The notes under the pieces: generated by a model | The model's input: only the letters and a program-made list of their open reading frames with translations | The model's database searches: none | What the model was told of the DNA's origin: nothing | Shown: one piece after another, positions 32,677-42,173 of the stretch | Numbering within the stretch: the stretch's first letter is position 1 | How the letters are laid out: the number at the start of each line of letters is the position of its first letter | Source of the DNA: Ruegeria arenilitoris | Lineage (GTDB): Bacteria; Pseudomonadota; Alphaproteobacteria; Rhodobacterales; Rhodobacteraceae | NCBI RefSeq assembly: GCF_013032445.1 | Contig: NZ_WQCA01000007.1 | Coordinates: forward strand, 1-64,000 | Length of the DNA stretch: 64,000 bases | Direction: 5' to 3' | Position numbers and translations under genes: made by a program

Positions 32677-33282
32677 TTAAGAGGCTGCCAGTTCCTCGAT
32701 ACATCGCCAACCATGTAGTGGTTTCATATCGTCGGTACTGAATTGAAACCAGTTGCCACCACCCCCGGGCCCCTGATCATATCTTCGATCTATTGGCAGC
32801 TGAGCCAATGCGCAAAACAACAGAGTGCCAACCCCGCCGTGTCCAACGAACAAAATGTCCCCCTCACCATGCTCTGACAAACAGGACTTCACTGCCCTGA
32901 CAATCCGATCCTGCGCAGCTGAGGCTGTCTCCCAACCGCGTACACTTACGTTTGGATGGGCGAAGAACTGATCTGCGACACCCTCGAACTCTACTGGCGG
33001 AAGAAACCCTGTCGCGCTGCGATCATTCTCATGCATGTCCTGGCGCATTTCGAGTTCTAACCCCAAAGCGACCGCCAACGGCTGCGCTGTTTCAATCGCC
33101 TTGGTTTCTTGACTGCTGATGATCCGGGTCGTTCCACGCAAAACGCCCAGACTTTCTGCTAGCCTGGACACGCGTGAGCGCCCGACGTCGTTCAGTGACC
33201 AATCAGGTATGTCGACGGCTGGATCAATCTGAACCTGCGGGTGGGTTAGGTAGCGAACGATACGGCCAACCAACACGCTCAA
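32677..33282 (-). CDS. Histidine phosphatase family protein with divergent RHG motif
   Basis: 201 residues. The phosphohistidine motif is R-Y-L-T-H-P-Q rather than L-R-H-G-E, followed by V-Q-I-D-P-A-V; S-S-Q-E-T-K-A-I-E-T-A (about 55-65) and V-G-H-G-G-V-G (about 148) with the second His match the branch-2-like core. A THP-type subgroup of this superfamily exists; activity is not proved. It shares a 4-base overlap with the OmpA-like gene, so the three genes from 36,098 down to here form one operon. Confidence 0.8.
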   Translation of the reverse strand: MSVLVGRIVRYLTHPQVQIDPAVDIPDWSLNDVGRSRVSRLAESLGVLRGTTRIISSQETKAIETAQPLAVALGLELEMRQDMHENDRSATGFLPPVEFEGVADQFFAHPNVSVRGWETASAAQDRIVRAVKSCLSEHGEGDILFVGHGGVGTLLFCALAQLPIDRRYDQGPGGGGNWFQFSTDDMKPLHGWRCIEELAAS

Positions 33283-34916
33283 CGCTCGGTCAGCTTCAAT
33301 TCGATCCGGCGGTTCTGTGCGCGGGCTTCAGGGGTATCGGTCGGGTTGACGGGTTGGAATTCACCAAAACCGTTGGCCGCTAGCCGGTTTGGTGGAATAC
33401 CCAACGCTTCAACCATGTAACGCACCACCGATAACGCCCTGCCCTGACTAAGTTCCCAGTTGTCGCGGTACCGCCCCGTCCCCGCCAAAGGAACGTTGTC
33501 CGTGTGACCATCCACCCGGATCACCCAGTTCAGGCCTTCGGGAATCTCGGCCGCCACGCTGCGCAGGATGGCGGCAACTTTGGCGACCTCCTGCTGACCG
33601 ACCGGAGACAAGATGGCCGAGCCAGTGTCAAACAGCACTTCGGACGAGAACACGAAACGGTCTCCCTCGATTCGGACACCTTCCTCGTCACCCAGCACAT
33701 CGCGTAAGCGACCAAAGAACTCAGACCGATAGCGCTGTAGGTCCTTGGCCTGCGCTGCGAGGTCTTCAGCCTCGGCTTCAAGCCGGATACGTTCGGCTTC
33801 TTCCAGCAGACGGCGGCGGCGTTCTTCCGAGGCCGCGCGCGCCAGAGCCGCGTTCAGATCCTGCCCAAGCGATTGAATACGAATATCGGCAGCGGCATTA
33901 CGTTCTTCGTAGTCATCGAGCAGCGCCTGCAATCCCCCCAATTGCTCGCGAAGCGCTGCCATCTGCTGATTCAGCAAAGCGGTTTCACGTTGCGCTTTTT
34001 CCGAGATCGCCTGTTCGCTGGACAGCGTATCGCGCGCTACGGCCAACAGGGCCGCGCGTTCCTCGGCCAATGTTCGTTGTTCTTGCGCCTCAGCCTCCGC
34101 ATCGGTTTGCGCGACAAGGGCTGCTTCCAGTCTGGCCCGCAGATCCTCGGCGTTCAATTCTCCAAACTGCCGTTCCAGTTCGGCCTTTGCGGCTTGGGCT
34201 GCTGCCAGCAGGGTCAACGTGTCTTCTGCTTCTTTACGCTGCGCCTCCAGCGCCAGAGTCATGGCCGTCAACTCGGCATCTGCATTCTGCAGGCGGTTGC
34301 GCAAGTTTTCAGCGGCGGCGGCTTCGGCCAACTTGGCGGCCTCTTCGGTGGTAAGCTGTTCTTCAAGCTCCGAAATACGACTTGTCTGTACTGCATCACT
34401 TTGCTCCAGATCAGCCACTAAAGCCTCAAGCGCTTCGCGTTGCGCGGCGGCCAGACGGGCAGCCTCGGTTTGCTCGTCGATCTCAGCTCGGCTTTGCGCC
34501 AGAGCCAAATTCAACGCCTCACGCTCGTCTTGCAATTCGGCGATTTCACCCTGTGACTGCTCCTGTTCCAGCAACAGAGCCGCGACCTGATCTTCAAAAT
34601 CCGTCAGACTTATCTGCGCCTGGACCAGCTCACTTTCAACCTGAGAAAGCGTTGAGTTCAACACCCCCAGCCGCGCCTGCAACCGGCTGTTTTCGCGTTC
34701 CTCAAGACCCAGCGCCCCGGCCAGTGCCTCGATCTCGTCCGAAAGGGCGGTCAGTTCATCCTCTTGCCCGGAAATGGTTTCGCGCAGCACGAACTGCACC
34801 ACCATGAAGATGGTCAGCACAAAGGTCAGCACCATCAGCAGCCCGGTGATCGCGTCCACGAAACCGGGCCAGACCGAACCCTGAAAACGCTGACCAGTGC
34901 GGCGGGAGAGAGCCAT
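33279..34916 (-). CDS. MotB/OmpA-like protein with long periplasmic coiled coil
   Basis: 545 residues. One membrane segment at about 20-44 begins W-P-G-F-V-D-A-I-T-G with Asp21 placed like the proton-carrying Asp of MotB. Residues 48-390 are a continuous A/E/Q/R/L-rich coiled coil. The C-terminal OmpA-like peptidoglycan-binding domain (about 410-545) has the typical V-D-G-H-T-D-N-V-P, L-S-x-x-R-A and N-R-R-I-E-L motifs. It should anchor a stator to the cell wall. Its start lies 3 bases after the stop of the ExbB-like gene. MotB proteins lack such a long coil, so the reach across the periplasm is unusual. Confidence 0.85.
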   Translation of the reverse strand: MALSRRTGQRFQGSVWPGFVDAITGLLMVLTFVLTIFMVVQFVLRETISGQEDELTALSDEIEALAGALGLEERENSRLQARLGVLNSTLSQVESELVQAQISLTDFEDQVAALLLEQEQSQGEIAELQDEREALNLALAQSRAEIDEQTEAARLAAAQREALEALVADLEQSDAVQTSRISELEEQLTTEEAAKLAEAAAAENLRNRLQNADAELTAMTLALEAQRKEAEDTLTLLAAAQAAKAELERQFGELNAEDLRARLEAALVAQTDAEAEAQEQRTLAEERAALLAVARDTLSSEQAISEKAQRETALLNQQMAALREQLGGLQALLDDYEERNAAADIRIQSLGQDLNAALARAASEERRRRLLEEAERIRLEAEAEDLAAQAKDLQRYRSEFFGRLRDVLGDEEGVRIEGDRFVFSSEVLFDTGSAILSPVGQQEVAKVAAILRSVAAEIPEGLNWVIRVDGHTDNVPLAGTGRYRDNWELSQGRALSVVRYMVEALGIPPNRLAANGFGEFQPVNPTDTPEARAQNRRIELKLTER

Positions 34917-34919
34917 CTA

Positions 34920-36098
34920 TTACTCTCCTTCCGGAGCAGAGCGAACGGCGCCTCGGGGCAATGTCAGGGCTTTGACCAACAGCTCGATATCCTTGCGCAG
35001 TTCGCTCATGCTTTCCTGGCGGCCAGCCGAAATCTCTTCGAGTATACGCAGCAGTTGCACGTCCATCGAACGCAGGCGCATCCGGCTTTCGGCATCAATC
35101 CCTTCGCCCGAGCCCTGTTCACGCATATGATCCAACAATGCGCTCTGCCCCAACGCCACCCGTTCCAGCGCGGCGGTCACGCCCTCGTTATCGGATTGAC
35201 GCTGGTTCATCTCGCCAATGGAGTCTGCCAACTGACCCAATCTAGACGACACGGCCGCACGGTCTGCCTCTTGCGCAGCAAACAGATCCTGCAGGGCGTT
35301 CATTTGTTCGGACATTGCGTCCAGCACCGGGGTCAGAACGGCCAGTTCAGCCCCACCCTCGTCACTTCCAGCAAAGCCAACGCGGGTAATCGAGGACAGC
35401 CATTCCTCAAGCTCGCGGTAGAACCGGTTCTGTCCGTGGCCCGCAAACAGTTCCAGCAGGCCAACGATCAGCGATCCGGCCAGACCCAGCAGTGACGATC
35501 CAAAGGCCACGCCCATACCCTGCAGTTGCGATTCCAGCCCAACCATCAGTCGGTTGAATACGGCCAGTCCCTCTTCGCCCTCTTGCGGGTTGAGACTGCG
35601 GATAGTGTCAACGATGGCCGGTACGGTGGTGGCCAGACCGAAAAAAGTACCCAAAAGACCAAGGTAAATTAGAACGTTGGTGATATATCGGGTGATCTCG
35701 CGCTCTTCCTCGACCCGCTCGGCCACCGAATCCAGAATAGAACGTGTCGAGGTGGAGCTGATCTGCGACCGCGCGCCCCTTTCGCGCAACAGCGAGGCCA
35801 GCGGTGCCAGCAACTGCGGTGTCCGCGCGTCTTCGCCGACGACACCGCCAACAAAAGCCTCGATCCAGCGAACCGACCCAATCAGCTGTGTCACCTGATA
35901 GAAACAGGCAAACACGCCGATAACGAAGACCAGTATGATGAAACCATTCAGGTAGGGGTTGGCCAACACCACGGGCATAACGTAGGGCAGCGCCATGAAG
36001 ACCCCAAACCCGGCCAAGGCGATCGCGACCAGCATCGTGACGATCTGACGAATGGGTTGCGAGAAATGCGGTCTCGCGCCCGGATGTGCCTGCGCCAT
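34920..36098 (-). CDS. MotA/TolQ/ExbB-like proton channel protein
   Basis: 392 residues with four clear membrane segments (about 17-42, 47-70, 140-165 and 198-223), the third and fourth with G-L-L-G-T-F-F-G-L-A and G-S-S-L-L-G-L-A-G-S, the MotA/ExbB core. The cytoplasmic loop lies between segments 2 and 3, and a helical tail of about 165 residues follows. Together with the next gene it forms a stator pair driven by ion flow. No flagellar, Tol-Pal or TonB gene is near. Confidence 0.85.
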   Translation of the reverse strand: MAQAHPGARPHFSQPIRQIVTMLVAIALAGFGVFMALPYVMPVVLANPYLNGFIILVFVIGVFACFYQVTQLIGSVRWIEAFVGGVVGEDARTPQLLAPLASLLRERGARSQISSTSTRSILDSVAERVEEEREITRYITNVLIYLGLLGTFFGLATTVPAIVDTIRSLNPQEGEEGLAVFNRLMVGLESQLQGMGVAFGSSLLGLAGSLIVGLLELFAGHGQNRFYRELEEWLSSITRVGFAGSDEGGAELAVLTPVLDAMSEQMNALQDLFAAQEADRAAVSSRLGQLADSIGEMNQRQSDNEGVTAALERVALGQSALLDHMREQGSGEGIDAESRMRLRSMDVQLLRILEEISAGRQESMSELRKDIELLVKALTLPRGAVRSAPEGE

Positions 36099-36167
36099 GC
36101 GCGTAGTTCCTGAATTTTGCCTGCTCTGTGCAAAACCTAACGAAAACCCACGCGTGACGCCAAGGGT

Positions 36168-36698
36168 TTATGCAGTGATGGATCGGACCCGTTGCGCCAA
36201 CCACTCAAGATCGGGGTCGCGCAGGTCGATCTCGGCAAGATGCTCTGCAGTATTATAGAGGTATTCGGTGTTCGGGCCACGTCCGCCAACCGCATGAGCG
36301 ATGATCTGGGCCTGTTCCTCTAATGGCATGCCACCGCAATATTGCACGTGGTCGGCGTCGATCACGTAAGTCACGGCATTCACCACTTCGCCGTTGTCCA
36401 AATGCACATCCAGCATTTTCTCGACATAGGCTGATGAGATCAGCTCGCGTTCGCGCAATTCGTGTAGGGTACGCTCTTCGTGGCCAGCTTCGACTGCCAA
36501 GGCCAGGCCCTTGCAATGGGCCTCGGCCTGCTCGTCCAGAGCCAGAACAAGACCGGGATGATCCTCGGTGCCGCGGTGGTGGATCGAGCTCATGCAAAAA
36601 GATCGGGCATATCCGTGCAGCGTGGCGTGTTCACTGCGGGCCACCGGAAAGCCCGGATTCCACAGCAGCGATCCATATCCGAATACCCACATCGTCAT
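36168..36698 (-). CDS. Gamma-glutamylcyclotransferase (ChaC-like)
   Basis: 176 residues. M-W-V-F-G-Y-G-S-L-L-W (start) and the catalytic E-x-x-Y region (Y-V-E-K-M-L-D) of the ChaC group. It cleaves glutathione to 5-oxoproline and Cys-Gly. The ATG at 36698 leaves only two residues before the signature; the frame runs back into the DUF2125 promoter and is not likely used. Confidence 0.87.
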   Translation of the reverse strand: MTMWVFGYGSLLWNPGFPVARSEHATLHGYARSFCMSSIHHRGTEDHPGLVLALDEQAEAHCKGLALAVEAGHEERTLHELRERELISSAYVEKMLDVHLDNGEVVNAVTYVIDADHVQYCGGMPLEEQAQIIAHAVGGRGPNTEYLYNTAEHLAEIDLRDPDLEWLAQRVRSITA

Positions 36699-36765
36699 AG
36701 CACTGGTCCTTGCCCGTTTGCGCCTATAAACATCAATTCCGAGGCGGGAAAAAGGGCCATCTGTC

Positions 36766-37767
36766 ATGCGCGGTCTGGTGCGGGTTATCATTTTCGTCAT
36801 TGTCGCGTGGAGCGCCTATTGGTTCATCGCCGGTTTCGGGTTGCGTAATGCGATTACGACATGGTTCGACAAGCAACAGGAACAGGGCTGGCAAGCCGAC
36901 TTTTCCGACGTTGAGACGGCCGGATACCCGTTCCACCACATGACTCGCCTGAACAGTCCCGCGCTGGCCGATCCGGTCAACGGCACAGCGTGGAGCGCCG
37001 ACTGGATCGAATTCCAAAGCCCCGCAATCTGGCCTGGCCGGCAGGTGCTGCGTTTTGCCGACACGCCGCAGCGCTTGTCCTACTACGACCAGACGGCCAC
37101 CATTATAGCCCGCGACCTGCAAGCTGAGCTGCAATTGCAGCCTGGTGTTGCATTGGTGCTGGAGAAGATGGCGCTGACTGCCGGGCCTTGGTCAATCACT
37201 GACGATACCGGCTCGCTGGCCGGTGGCGACACGCTTGCCCTTGTAATGGAACAAACGCCTACACCCGAGGCCTATGTGATCGGTGCCCGGATAGACGGCT
37301 TTACCCCCGGAGACGACCTGCGCGAACTGATGCGCTCGGCCACGACCCTGCCGCAGACGTTCGAAACGCTGGAGCTGGATTTGACCGCCACTTTTGACAA
37401 AGCATGGGATCGTTCGTCTCTGGAAGAAAGCCGGCCACAGCCAGTAAAGATCGATCTACGCTTGGCCGAGATGAAATGGGGTGAACTGCGCCTGTTCGCG
37501 GCCGGAGAACTGGATGTCGATCAGCAAGGCATTCCAACCGGTGAGATTGCGATCAAGGCTGAGAACTGGCGTGATATGATCGCAATGGCCAACGCGGCAG
37601 GCGCTCTGCCCGACAAGGCCGTCGTTCCGGTAACCCGTGCGCTCAACTTCATGGCTGGATTGGGCGGCAATCCCAACGCCCTGGACCTGCAACTGAACTT
37701 CCGCGATGGATTTGTGGCGCTCGGGCCCCTGCCCCTTGGACCGGCCCCACGCCTGATCCTTCGTTAA
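36766..37767 (+). CDS. DUF2125 family protein
   Basis: 333 residues. A hydrophobic N-terminal segment (residues 4-24, I-I-F-V-I-V-A-W-S-A-Y-W-F) anchors it in the membrane or is a signal. The rest is beta-rich with G-Y-P-F near residue 49, typical of DUF2125. Function unknown; many members are in the cell envelope. Convergent with the extensin-like gene (4-base overlap). Confidence 0.8.
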   Translation: MRGLVRVIIFVIVAWSAYWFIAGFGLRNAITTWFDKQQEQGWQADFSDVETAGYPFHHMTRLNSPALADPVNGTAWSADWIEFQSPAIWPGRQVLRFADTPQRLSYYDQTATIIARDLQAELQLQPGVALVLEKMALTAGPWSITDDTGSLAGGDTLALVMEQTPTPEAYVIGARIDGFTPGDDLRELMRSATTLPQTFETLELDLTATFDKAWDRSSLEESRPQPVKIDLRLAEMKWGELRLFAAGELDVDQQGIPTGEIAIKAENWRDMIAMANAAGALPDKAVVPVTRALNFMAGLGGNPNALDLQLNFRDGFVALGPLPLGPAPRLILR

Positions 37768-38591
37768 CGGCAGTACGGACCGCTACGGTGGCGCGCCGTG
37801 TCCAAGTGGAAATGATCCCGGTGATACCGATCCGAGTTTGGTCCCAACACTGTGCCAAACGGCCCACACGCCCCGCGCCAGACCTTGGTCAGCTGCCGCT
37901 TTGACGGGTTCTTGCGCCAGCCGTTGAGGACGGTCACAACCTCTCCGTCCGCCATTTTGAAGCCCGAGATGTCAATCGCCCGGCCCTTGCCGTGTTCAGA
38001 AATGCGCGCACCTTTGCGGTTGTTCCGAGTGCGGCAGGCATAGTGCGCGGCGACCTGAAGTTCGACCACTGGTCCACGGCGCTTGAAGGTGGGCTTGACC
38101 GATTTGTCGACCCACTTATTCAGCGCAATGGCCGTGCCGCAATCCATCGTGGAGGGACGGCTGAGCGCAACTCCCGAAACCGAGGTGACCTGAACCGCGT
38201 CGTTAATGCCGCACGCCTTGATCTTGCCCGGCACGCTTCCAACAGGTTCGCCCTGGATTTCGATATCCCCACACACCGAGGTTTTACGCAGCTTGCGTTT
38301 CTTGAACAGCACCTCCAACTCCAGCGCTTTTGGTCGCACATGCGGTCGGAGTGGCGCGGCGTGCTCCAACACCAACACATCCGCCGCCGGGGCCGCTGCA
38401 GCCAGAACGATTTGCGTCTCGGGCCGCAATTTAGGGCGAATTTCAGCAGGGATCGGGCTGGCAAAGGCCAGCACTGGGGCTTCCGAGGGTCGTGTGACGG
38501 GAACCAGTGACCGTTCCGGAGGCGCCGCGTAGGACCATGTGGCGCTGACTGCAGCGCATCCAATCAACAGAAACCTCCAGCCGCATCTCAT
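37764..38591 (-). CDS. Extensin-like_C family peptidase
   Basis: 275 residues. Signal peptide at about 1-23 (C-A-A-V-S-A-T-W-S-Y-A). The C-terminal domain (about 110-275) carries C-G-I, S-E-H-G-K-G-R-A-I-D-I-S-G-F and D-H-F-H-L-D, the zinc ligand pattern shared with VanY/DacB-type peptidases, and six cysteines. It is likely to act on peptidoglycan in the periplasm. It has a 4-base overlap with the dehydrogenase gene upstream (tyrC). Confidence 0.83.
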   Translation of the reverse strand: MRCGWRFLLIGCAAVSATWSYAAPPERSLVPVTRPSEAPVLAFASPIPAEIRPKLRPETQIVLAAAAPAADVLVLEHAAPLRPHVRPKALELEVLFKKRKLRKTSVCGDIEIQGEPVGSVPGKIKACGINDAVQVTSVSGVALSRPSTMDCGTAIALNKWVDKSVKPTFKRRGPVVELQVAAHYACRTRNNRKGARISEHGKGRAIDISGFKMADGEVVTVLNGWRKNPSKRQLTKVWRGACGPFGTVLGPNSDRYHRDHFHLDTARHRSGPYCR

Positions 38592-39508
38592 GGGTTTGCT
38601 TTACCTCGTCCAAAGTCCGGTGCATCCGTATCCTGCCCCGCATCGATGATCCCGCGCCGGATCGCACGTGTGCGGGTGAAATAGTCGAACAAATGCTCGC
38701 CATCGCCGGTACGGATAGCACGCTGCAGTGCGAAAAGCTCCTCGGTAAAGCGTCCAAGGATTTCCAGCGTCGCATCCTTGTTGGTCAGGAACACATCGCG
38801 CCACATGGTCGGGTCCGAGGCCGCGATCCGGGTGAAATCCCGGAAACCGGCGGCGGAATACTTGATGACCTCACTGTCGGTCACCCGACGCAGGTCGTCA
38901 GCCACGCCCACCATCGTGTAAGCAATCAGGTGAGGCGCGTGGGACGTCACGGCCAGCACCAGATCGTGGTGGTCCGCATCCATCTCATCAACATTTGCGC
39001 CCATGCCCTCCCAGAGCGCGCGCAGGCGGGCGATGGCATCCGGGTCCGAACCTTCGACCGGCACCAGTAGACACCAGCGATTGTCATAGAGCTCGGCGAA
39101 ACCGGCCTCGGGGCCCGAATGCTCGGTTCCCGCCAGCGGGTGCGCGGGGACGAAATGCACACCTTCGGGGATATGCGGGGACACTGCCTGAATCACGTGC
39201 CGCTTGACCGAGCCCACATCCGTTACCGTCGCGCCCGGCTTCAGGACCGGGGCGATATCTGCGGCCACGGCCTCCATCGCGCCGACCGGAACACACAACA
39301 CGACAAGATCTGCACCCTCAACGGCCTCGCGCGCTGAATCGCATACGCGGTCGCACAGACCAATACGACGTGCTGTTTCGCGGGTCGCCTCGGACCGAGC
39401 GTAACCGGTGACCTCACCCGCAAGGCCGGAGCGTTTGATGGCCCAGAACATGGACGACGCGATCAGTCCCAGCCCGATCAGCGCGACACGGTCGTAAACC
39501 TGGCTCAT
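38588..39508 (-). CDS. tyrC: Prephenate/arogenate dehydrogenase
   Basis: 306 residues. N-terminal NAD(P) site G-L-G-L-I-A-S-S near residue 12, then [12 protein letters not shown] with the catalytic His at about 119 and T-S-H-A-P-H-L. It oxidises prephenate or arogenate toward tyrosine. Overlaps hisC by 4 bases, so both aminotransfer and dehydrogenase steps can be co-made; HisC-type enzymes often serve aromatic transamination too. Confidence 0.9.
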   Translation of the reverse strand: MSQVYDRVALIGLGLIASSMFWAIKRSGLAGEVTGYARSEATRETARRIGLCDRVCDSAREAVEGADLVVLCVPVGAMEAVAADIAPVLKPGATVTDVGSVKRHVIQAVSPHIPEGVHFVPAHPLAGTEHSGPEAGFAELYDNRWCLLVPVEGSDPDAIARLRALWEGMGANVDEMDADHHDLVLAVTSHAPHLIAYTMVGVADDLRRVTDSEVIKYSAAGFRDFTRIAASDPTMWRDVFLTNKDATLEILGRFTEELFALQRAIRTGDGEHLFDYFTRTRAIRRGIIDAGQDTDAPDFGRGKANP

Positions 39509-40590
39509 GCGGCATCTCCTTTGAACGCGGTGATGGCCGCAACGACGCGACGGCAGGCGTCTTCATCACCCACAGTGATCCGCAGGGCGTTGGGAAGGTT
39601 GTACCCCGCGACACGGCGCACGATCAGACCTTGAGTTTTCAGGTAATCGTCACAGGCCTCAGCCTCGGCCTGATCCGCAAACCGGGCAAGGATGAAGTTG
39701 GTGTAGGAGGCATCAGACGGCACGCCGACCTTGGCCAGTTCCTCAGACAACCACGCCCGCAGACGGGCGTTTTCTGCCTGACAAAAGGTCAGGAACTCCA
39801 CGTCATTTACCGCCGCTTCAGCCGCCGCCAACGCGGTTAGAGACAAGTTGAACGGCTGACGCACTCGGTTCAGCACGTCGATGATCGACTGCGCGGCATA
39901 ACCCCAGCCGACGCGCATCCCGCCCAGACCGTAGACCTTCGAGAAGGTTCGGGTCATGATCACGTTCTCGAACCGGTCCACCAGCGATGCACCACCGTCG
40001 AACCCGTCGACGAACTCGGCATAGGCCCCGTCGATCACCATCAGACAGCTCTGCGGCAGCGCTTCGGCCAACCGCGCCAGTTCCGCTTCGGGGATCATGG
40101 TCGAGGTCGGGTTGCCCGGATTGGTGACGAACACGATCCGGGTTTGCCCAGTCACGGCGGCCAGGATGTTGTCCACGTCGACGTGACGGTCCCGCTCTGA
40201 AACCATCACCGGCGTCGCACCGGCCATGCGGGCGATGATCGGGTACATGGAGAAGCCGTGCTCGGTATAGATGACCTCATCCCCCGGTCCGGCATAGGCC
40301 TGAGCGATGAATTGCAGCACCTCGTCGCTGCCCACACCGCAGACAAGACGCGCCGGGTCCAGCCCATGACGCGCACCGATGGCTTCCCTCAAGGGCGCGT
40401 GGTCGGTGCTGGGATAACGATGCAAGGTCGCGACGCTGTCGCGCGCCGCCTCGATCGCGTTGGGGCTGGGGCCGAACGGGTTCTCGTTCGAACTCAGCTT
40501 GATCACATGCTCGACCCCGGCCACATGCGACTGGCCGCCCTGATAGAGCGCGATGTCCATAATGCCGGGTTGAGGGGTGATCTTGTTCAT
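39505..40590 (-). CDS. hisC: Histidinol-phosphate/aromatic aminotransferase
   Basis: 361 residues, fold type [11 protein letters not shown] near residue 30, N-P-G-N-P-T-S near 157 and the PLP lysine in [10 protein letters not shown] near 217. It transfers the amino group in His (imidazole acetol phosphate) and probably in aromatic amino acid synthesis, matching the downstream tyrC. The ribosome site GGAG sits inside a hairpin (see the separate entry). Confidence 0.92.
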   Translation of the reverse strand: MNKITPQPGIMDIALYQGGQSHVAGVEHVIKLSSNENPFGPSPNAIEAARDSVATLHRYPSTDHAPLREAIGARHGLDPARLVCGVGSDEVLQFIAQAYAGPGDEVIYTEHGFSMYPIIARMAGATPVMVSERDRHVDVDNILAAVTGQTRIVFVTNPGNPTSTMIPEAELARLAEALPQSCLMVIDGAYAEFVDGFDGGASLVDRFENVIMTRTFSKVYGLGGMRVGWGYAAQSIIDVLNRVRQPFNLSLTALAAAEAAVNDVEFLTFCQAENARLRAWLSEELAKVGVPSDASYTNFILARFADQAEAEACDDYLKTQGLIVRRVAGYNLPNALRITVGDEDACRRVVAAITAFKGDAA

Positions 40591-40592
40591 AA

Positions 40593-40640
40593 GAGGCTCC
40601 GTTGATTGGAGCCTCTCATACCCGTCTCAACGCGTTGAGA
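40593..40640 (-). promoter_or_regulatory. Two palindromes in front of hisC, one covering the ribosome site
   Basis: GAGGCTCC and GGAGCCTC (40593-40600 and 40608-40615) form an 8-base stem with a seven-base loop. On the minus strand the 3' arm contains GGAG, the ribosome site of hisC, six bases before the ATG. Just upstream TCTCAACGCGTTGAGA (40625-40640) is a perfect 16-base palindrome. Either the second is an operator or both are RNA hairpins. Confidence 0.55.
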
Positions 40641-40655
40641 AAAGCGGCAATTCCG

Positions 40656-42071
40656 TCACGCCGCTTTGAAGCGGGCGGTTGCCGGGTCAGCACTGTAATA
40701 GGGCGCGAATTCCTCTGTCCGGCGGGACAGGTCGTTGACGCTGTCGATGATGAACTGAACCGTCTCTTCGCTCATCAAATACGAGAAGTTCAGGCGTACC
40801 CATCCCGGTTTCTTCATCTCTTCCCCGGCGGACAGCGCTGCGTGCAATTCCTCCGACGTTTCCCGATCGATCCCCAACAGACGATGCGCATAGGGCCCGG
40901 CACAGGCACAGCCGCCCCGCGCCTGAATACCGTAGATATCGCTGAGCATCCGGGTGAACAGTTGCTGATGCACCGGCTGACCCGAGTTGTCCCGCACCAG
41001 GAACGAATAGATCGGCAGGCGATGTGGATTTTCAGTGCCCAGCAGGGTCAGGTTCGGGTTGTTACCCCACCCTTCCAACGCCATGCGGTTGTACTGCGCC
41101 TCGCGGCGGGAAATCTCATGGGTGCCCACCACATCCTTGACGATGAACGCCAGCGCCGCGCGGATATCCCCGATCACGTTGGGCGTTCCGGCCTCTTCCC
41201 GCGCCGCCAAATCCTCGCTGTAGTCATGCCGCCACGGTGAGACGAAACTAACCGTTCCGCCGCCCGGCCAACTGGGGCATGTGCGTTTCACAGCGTTCTG
41301 GTTGACGATCAGCACGCCCGAAGCACCCGGTCCGCCCGGAAACTTATGTGGTGAAAAAACGATGGCATCCTTGCGCGCATCCTCCGGCCCCATATCCATC
41401 GGCAGGTAGGGACCGCCGCCTGCGTAATCCCAAACCGACACCGCACCATGCGCCTTGAGCAACCGGGTGATCGGGTCCGGATCTGTAATGATCCCGGTAA
41501 CATTCGATGCGGCCGAGAACGACCCGATGATCAGATCGGAACCGGCATTGTCGACTAAAGCCCGTTGCAACGCAGCGAGATCAACGCCCCCCTCGACGGC
41601 CTCAGGGATTTCAATCACCTGCGCCTTGCTTTCGCGCCAGGGCAAAATGTTCGAGTGGTGTTCATACGGCCCAATCAGAACAACCGGCCGGTCAGCCGCA
41701 TCCGTACCCAACAAACTGACCAGCCGGTTCAGACCCGCAGTTGCGCCGGACCCGGTAAAGATCACCGCGTCTTCTCCCCTCGCACCAACGATGCGGGCTA
41801 TCTCTGCGCGTGCTTCACGGCGCAGACGGGTCATGTAAGACCCGCAATAGGAGGCCTCGGTATGGCTGTTGGCATAGAAGGGCAGCACCTCATGGGCGAC
41901 AAAATCCTCAACCTGCCGCAGCGCACGGCCCGATGCGACGTAATCCGCATAAACCAGCGGGACGTCCCCATGCAGACCCGGGATCAGAACGTTTTCTCCG
42001 ATCAACCCGTCGCGCAGACTTGAATTGTGAGTGGTGGACTGGATGTCTGCACGAAATTTGGACAGGGTCAT
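40656..42071 (-). CDS. Class V aminotransferase-fold protein (cysteine desulfurase-like)
   Basis: 471 residues. V-F-T-G-S-G-A-T-A-G-L near residue 95 and the PLP lysine in F-S-P-H-K-F-P-G-G-P-G at about 250 belong to fold type I class V; a Cys-rich G-G-C-A-C-A-G-P-Y loop lies near residue 390. Reaction unknown: selenocysteine/cysteine lyase or kynureninase-like chemistry are possible. The ATG at 42071 is chosen as the frame upstream crosses the promoter of the divergent Lrp gene, which is the likely regulator. Confidence 0.83.
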   Translation of the reverse strand: MTLSKFRADIQSTTHNSSLRDGLIGENVLIPGLHGDVPLVYADYVASGRALRQVEDFVAHEVLPFYANSHTEASYCGSYMTRLRREARAEIARIVGARGEDAVIFTGSGATAGLNRLVSLLGTDAADRPVVLIGPYEHHSNILPWRESKAQVIEIPEAVEGGVDLAALQRALVDNAGSDLIIGSFSAASNVTGIITDPDPITRLLKAHGAVSVWDYAGGGPYLPMDMGPEDARKDAIVFSPHKFPGGPGASGVLIVNQNAVKRTCPSWPGGGTVSFVSPWRHDYSEDLAAREEAGTPNVIGDIRAALAFIVKDVVGTHEISRREAQYNRMALEGWGNNPNLTLLGTENPHRLPIYSFLVRDNSGQPVHQQLFTRMLSDIYGIQARGGCACAGPYAHRLLGIDRETSEELHAALSAGEEMKKPGWVRLNFSYLMSEETVQFIIDSVNDLSRRTEEFAPYYSADPATARFKAA

Positions 42072-42173
42072 GGCAAGGGCTCCGTATTGCCCTTCTAATG
42101 TGATTTGGTTTTCCCGAGGAAACTTCACCTTTCTTTTGACACTTCCTTCTCTTTTTGTGTCATATGACTTCAT

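Noticed and set aside
32677-36098. Zorya defence system
   Set aside because: Only the motor-like pair is present; no ZorC, ZorD or ZorE, the coiled coil is on the wrong subunit, and the locus lies among core genes.
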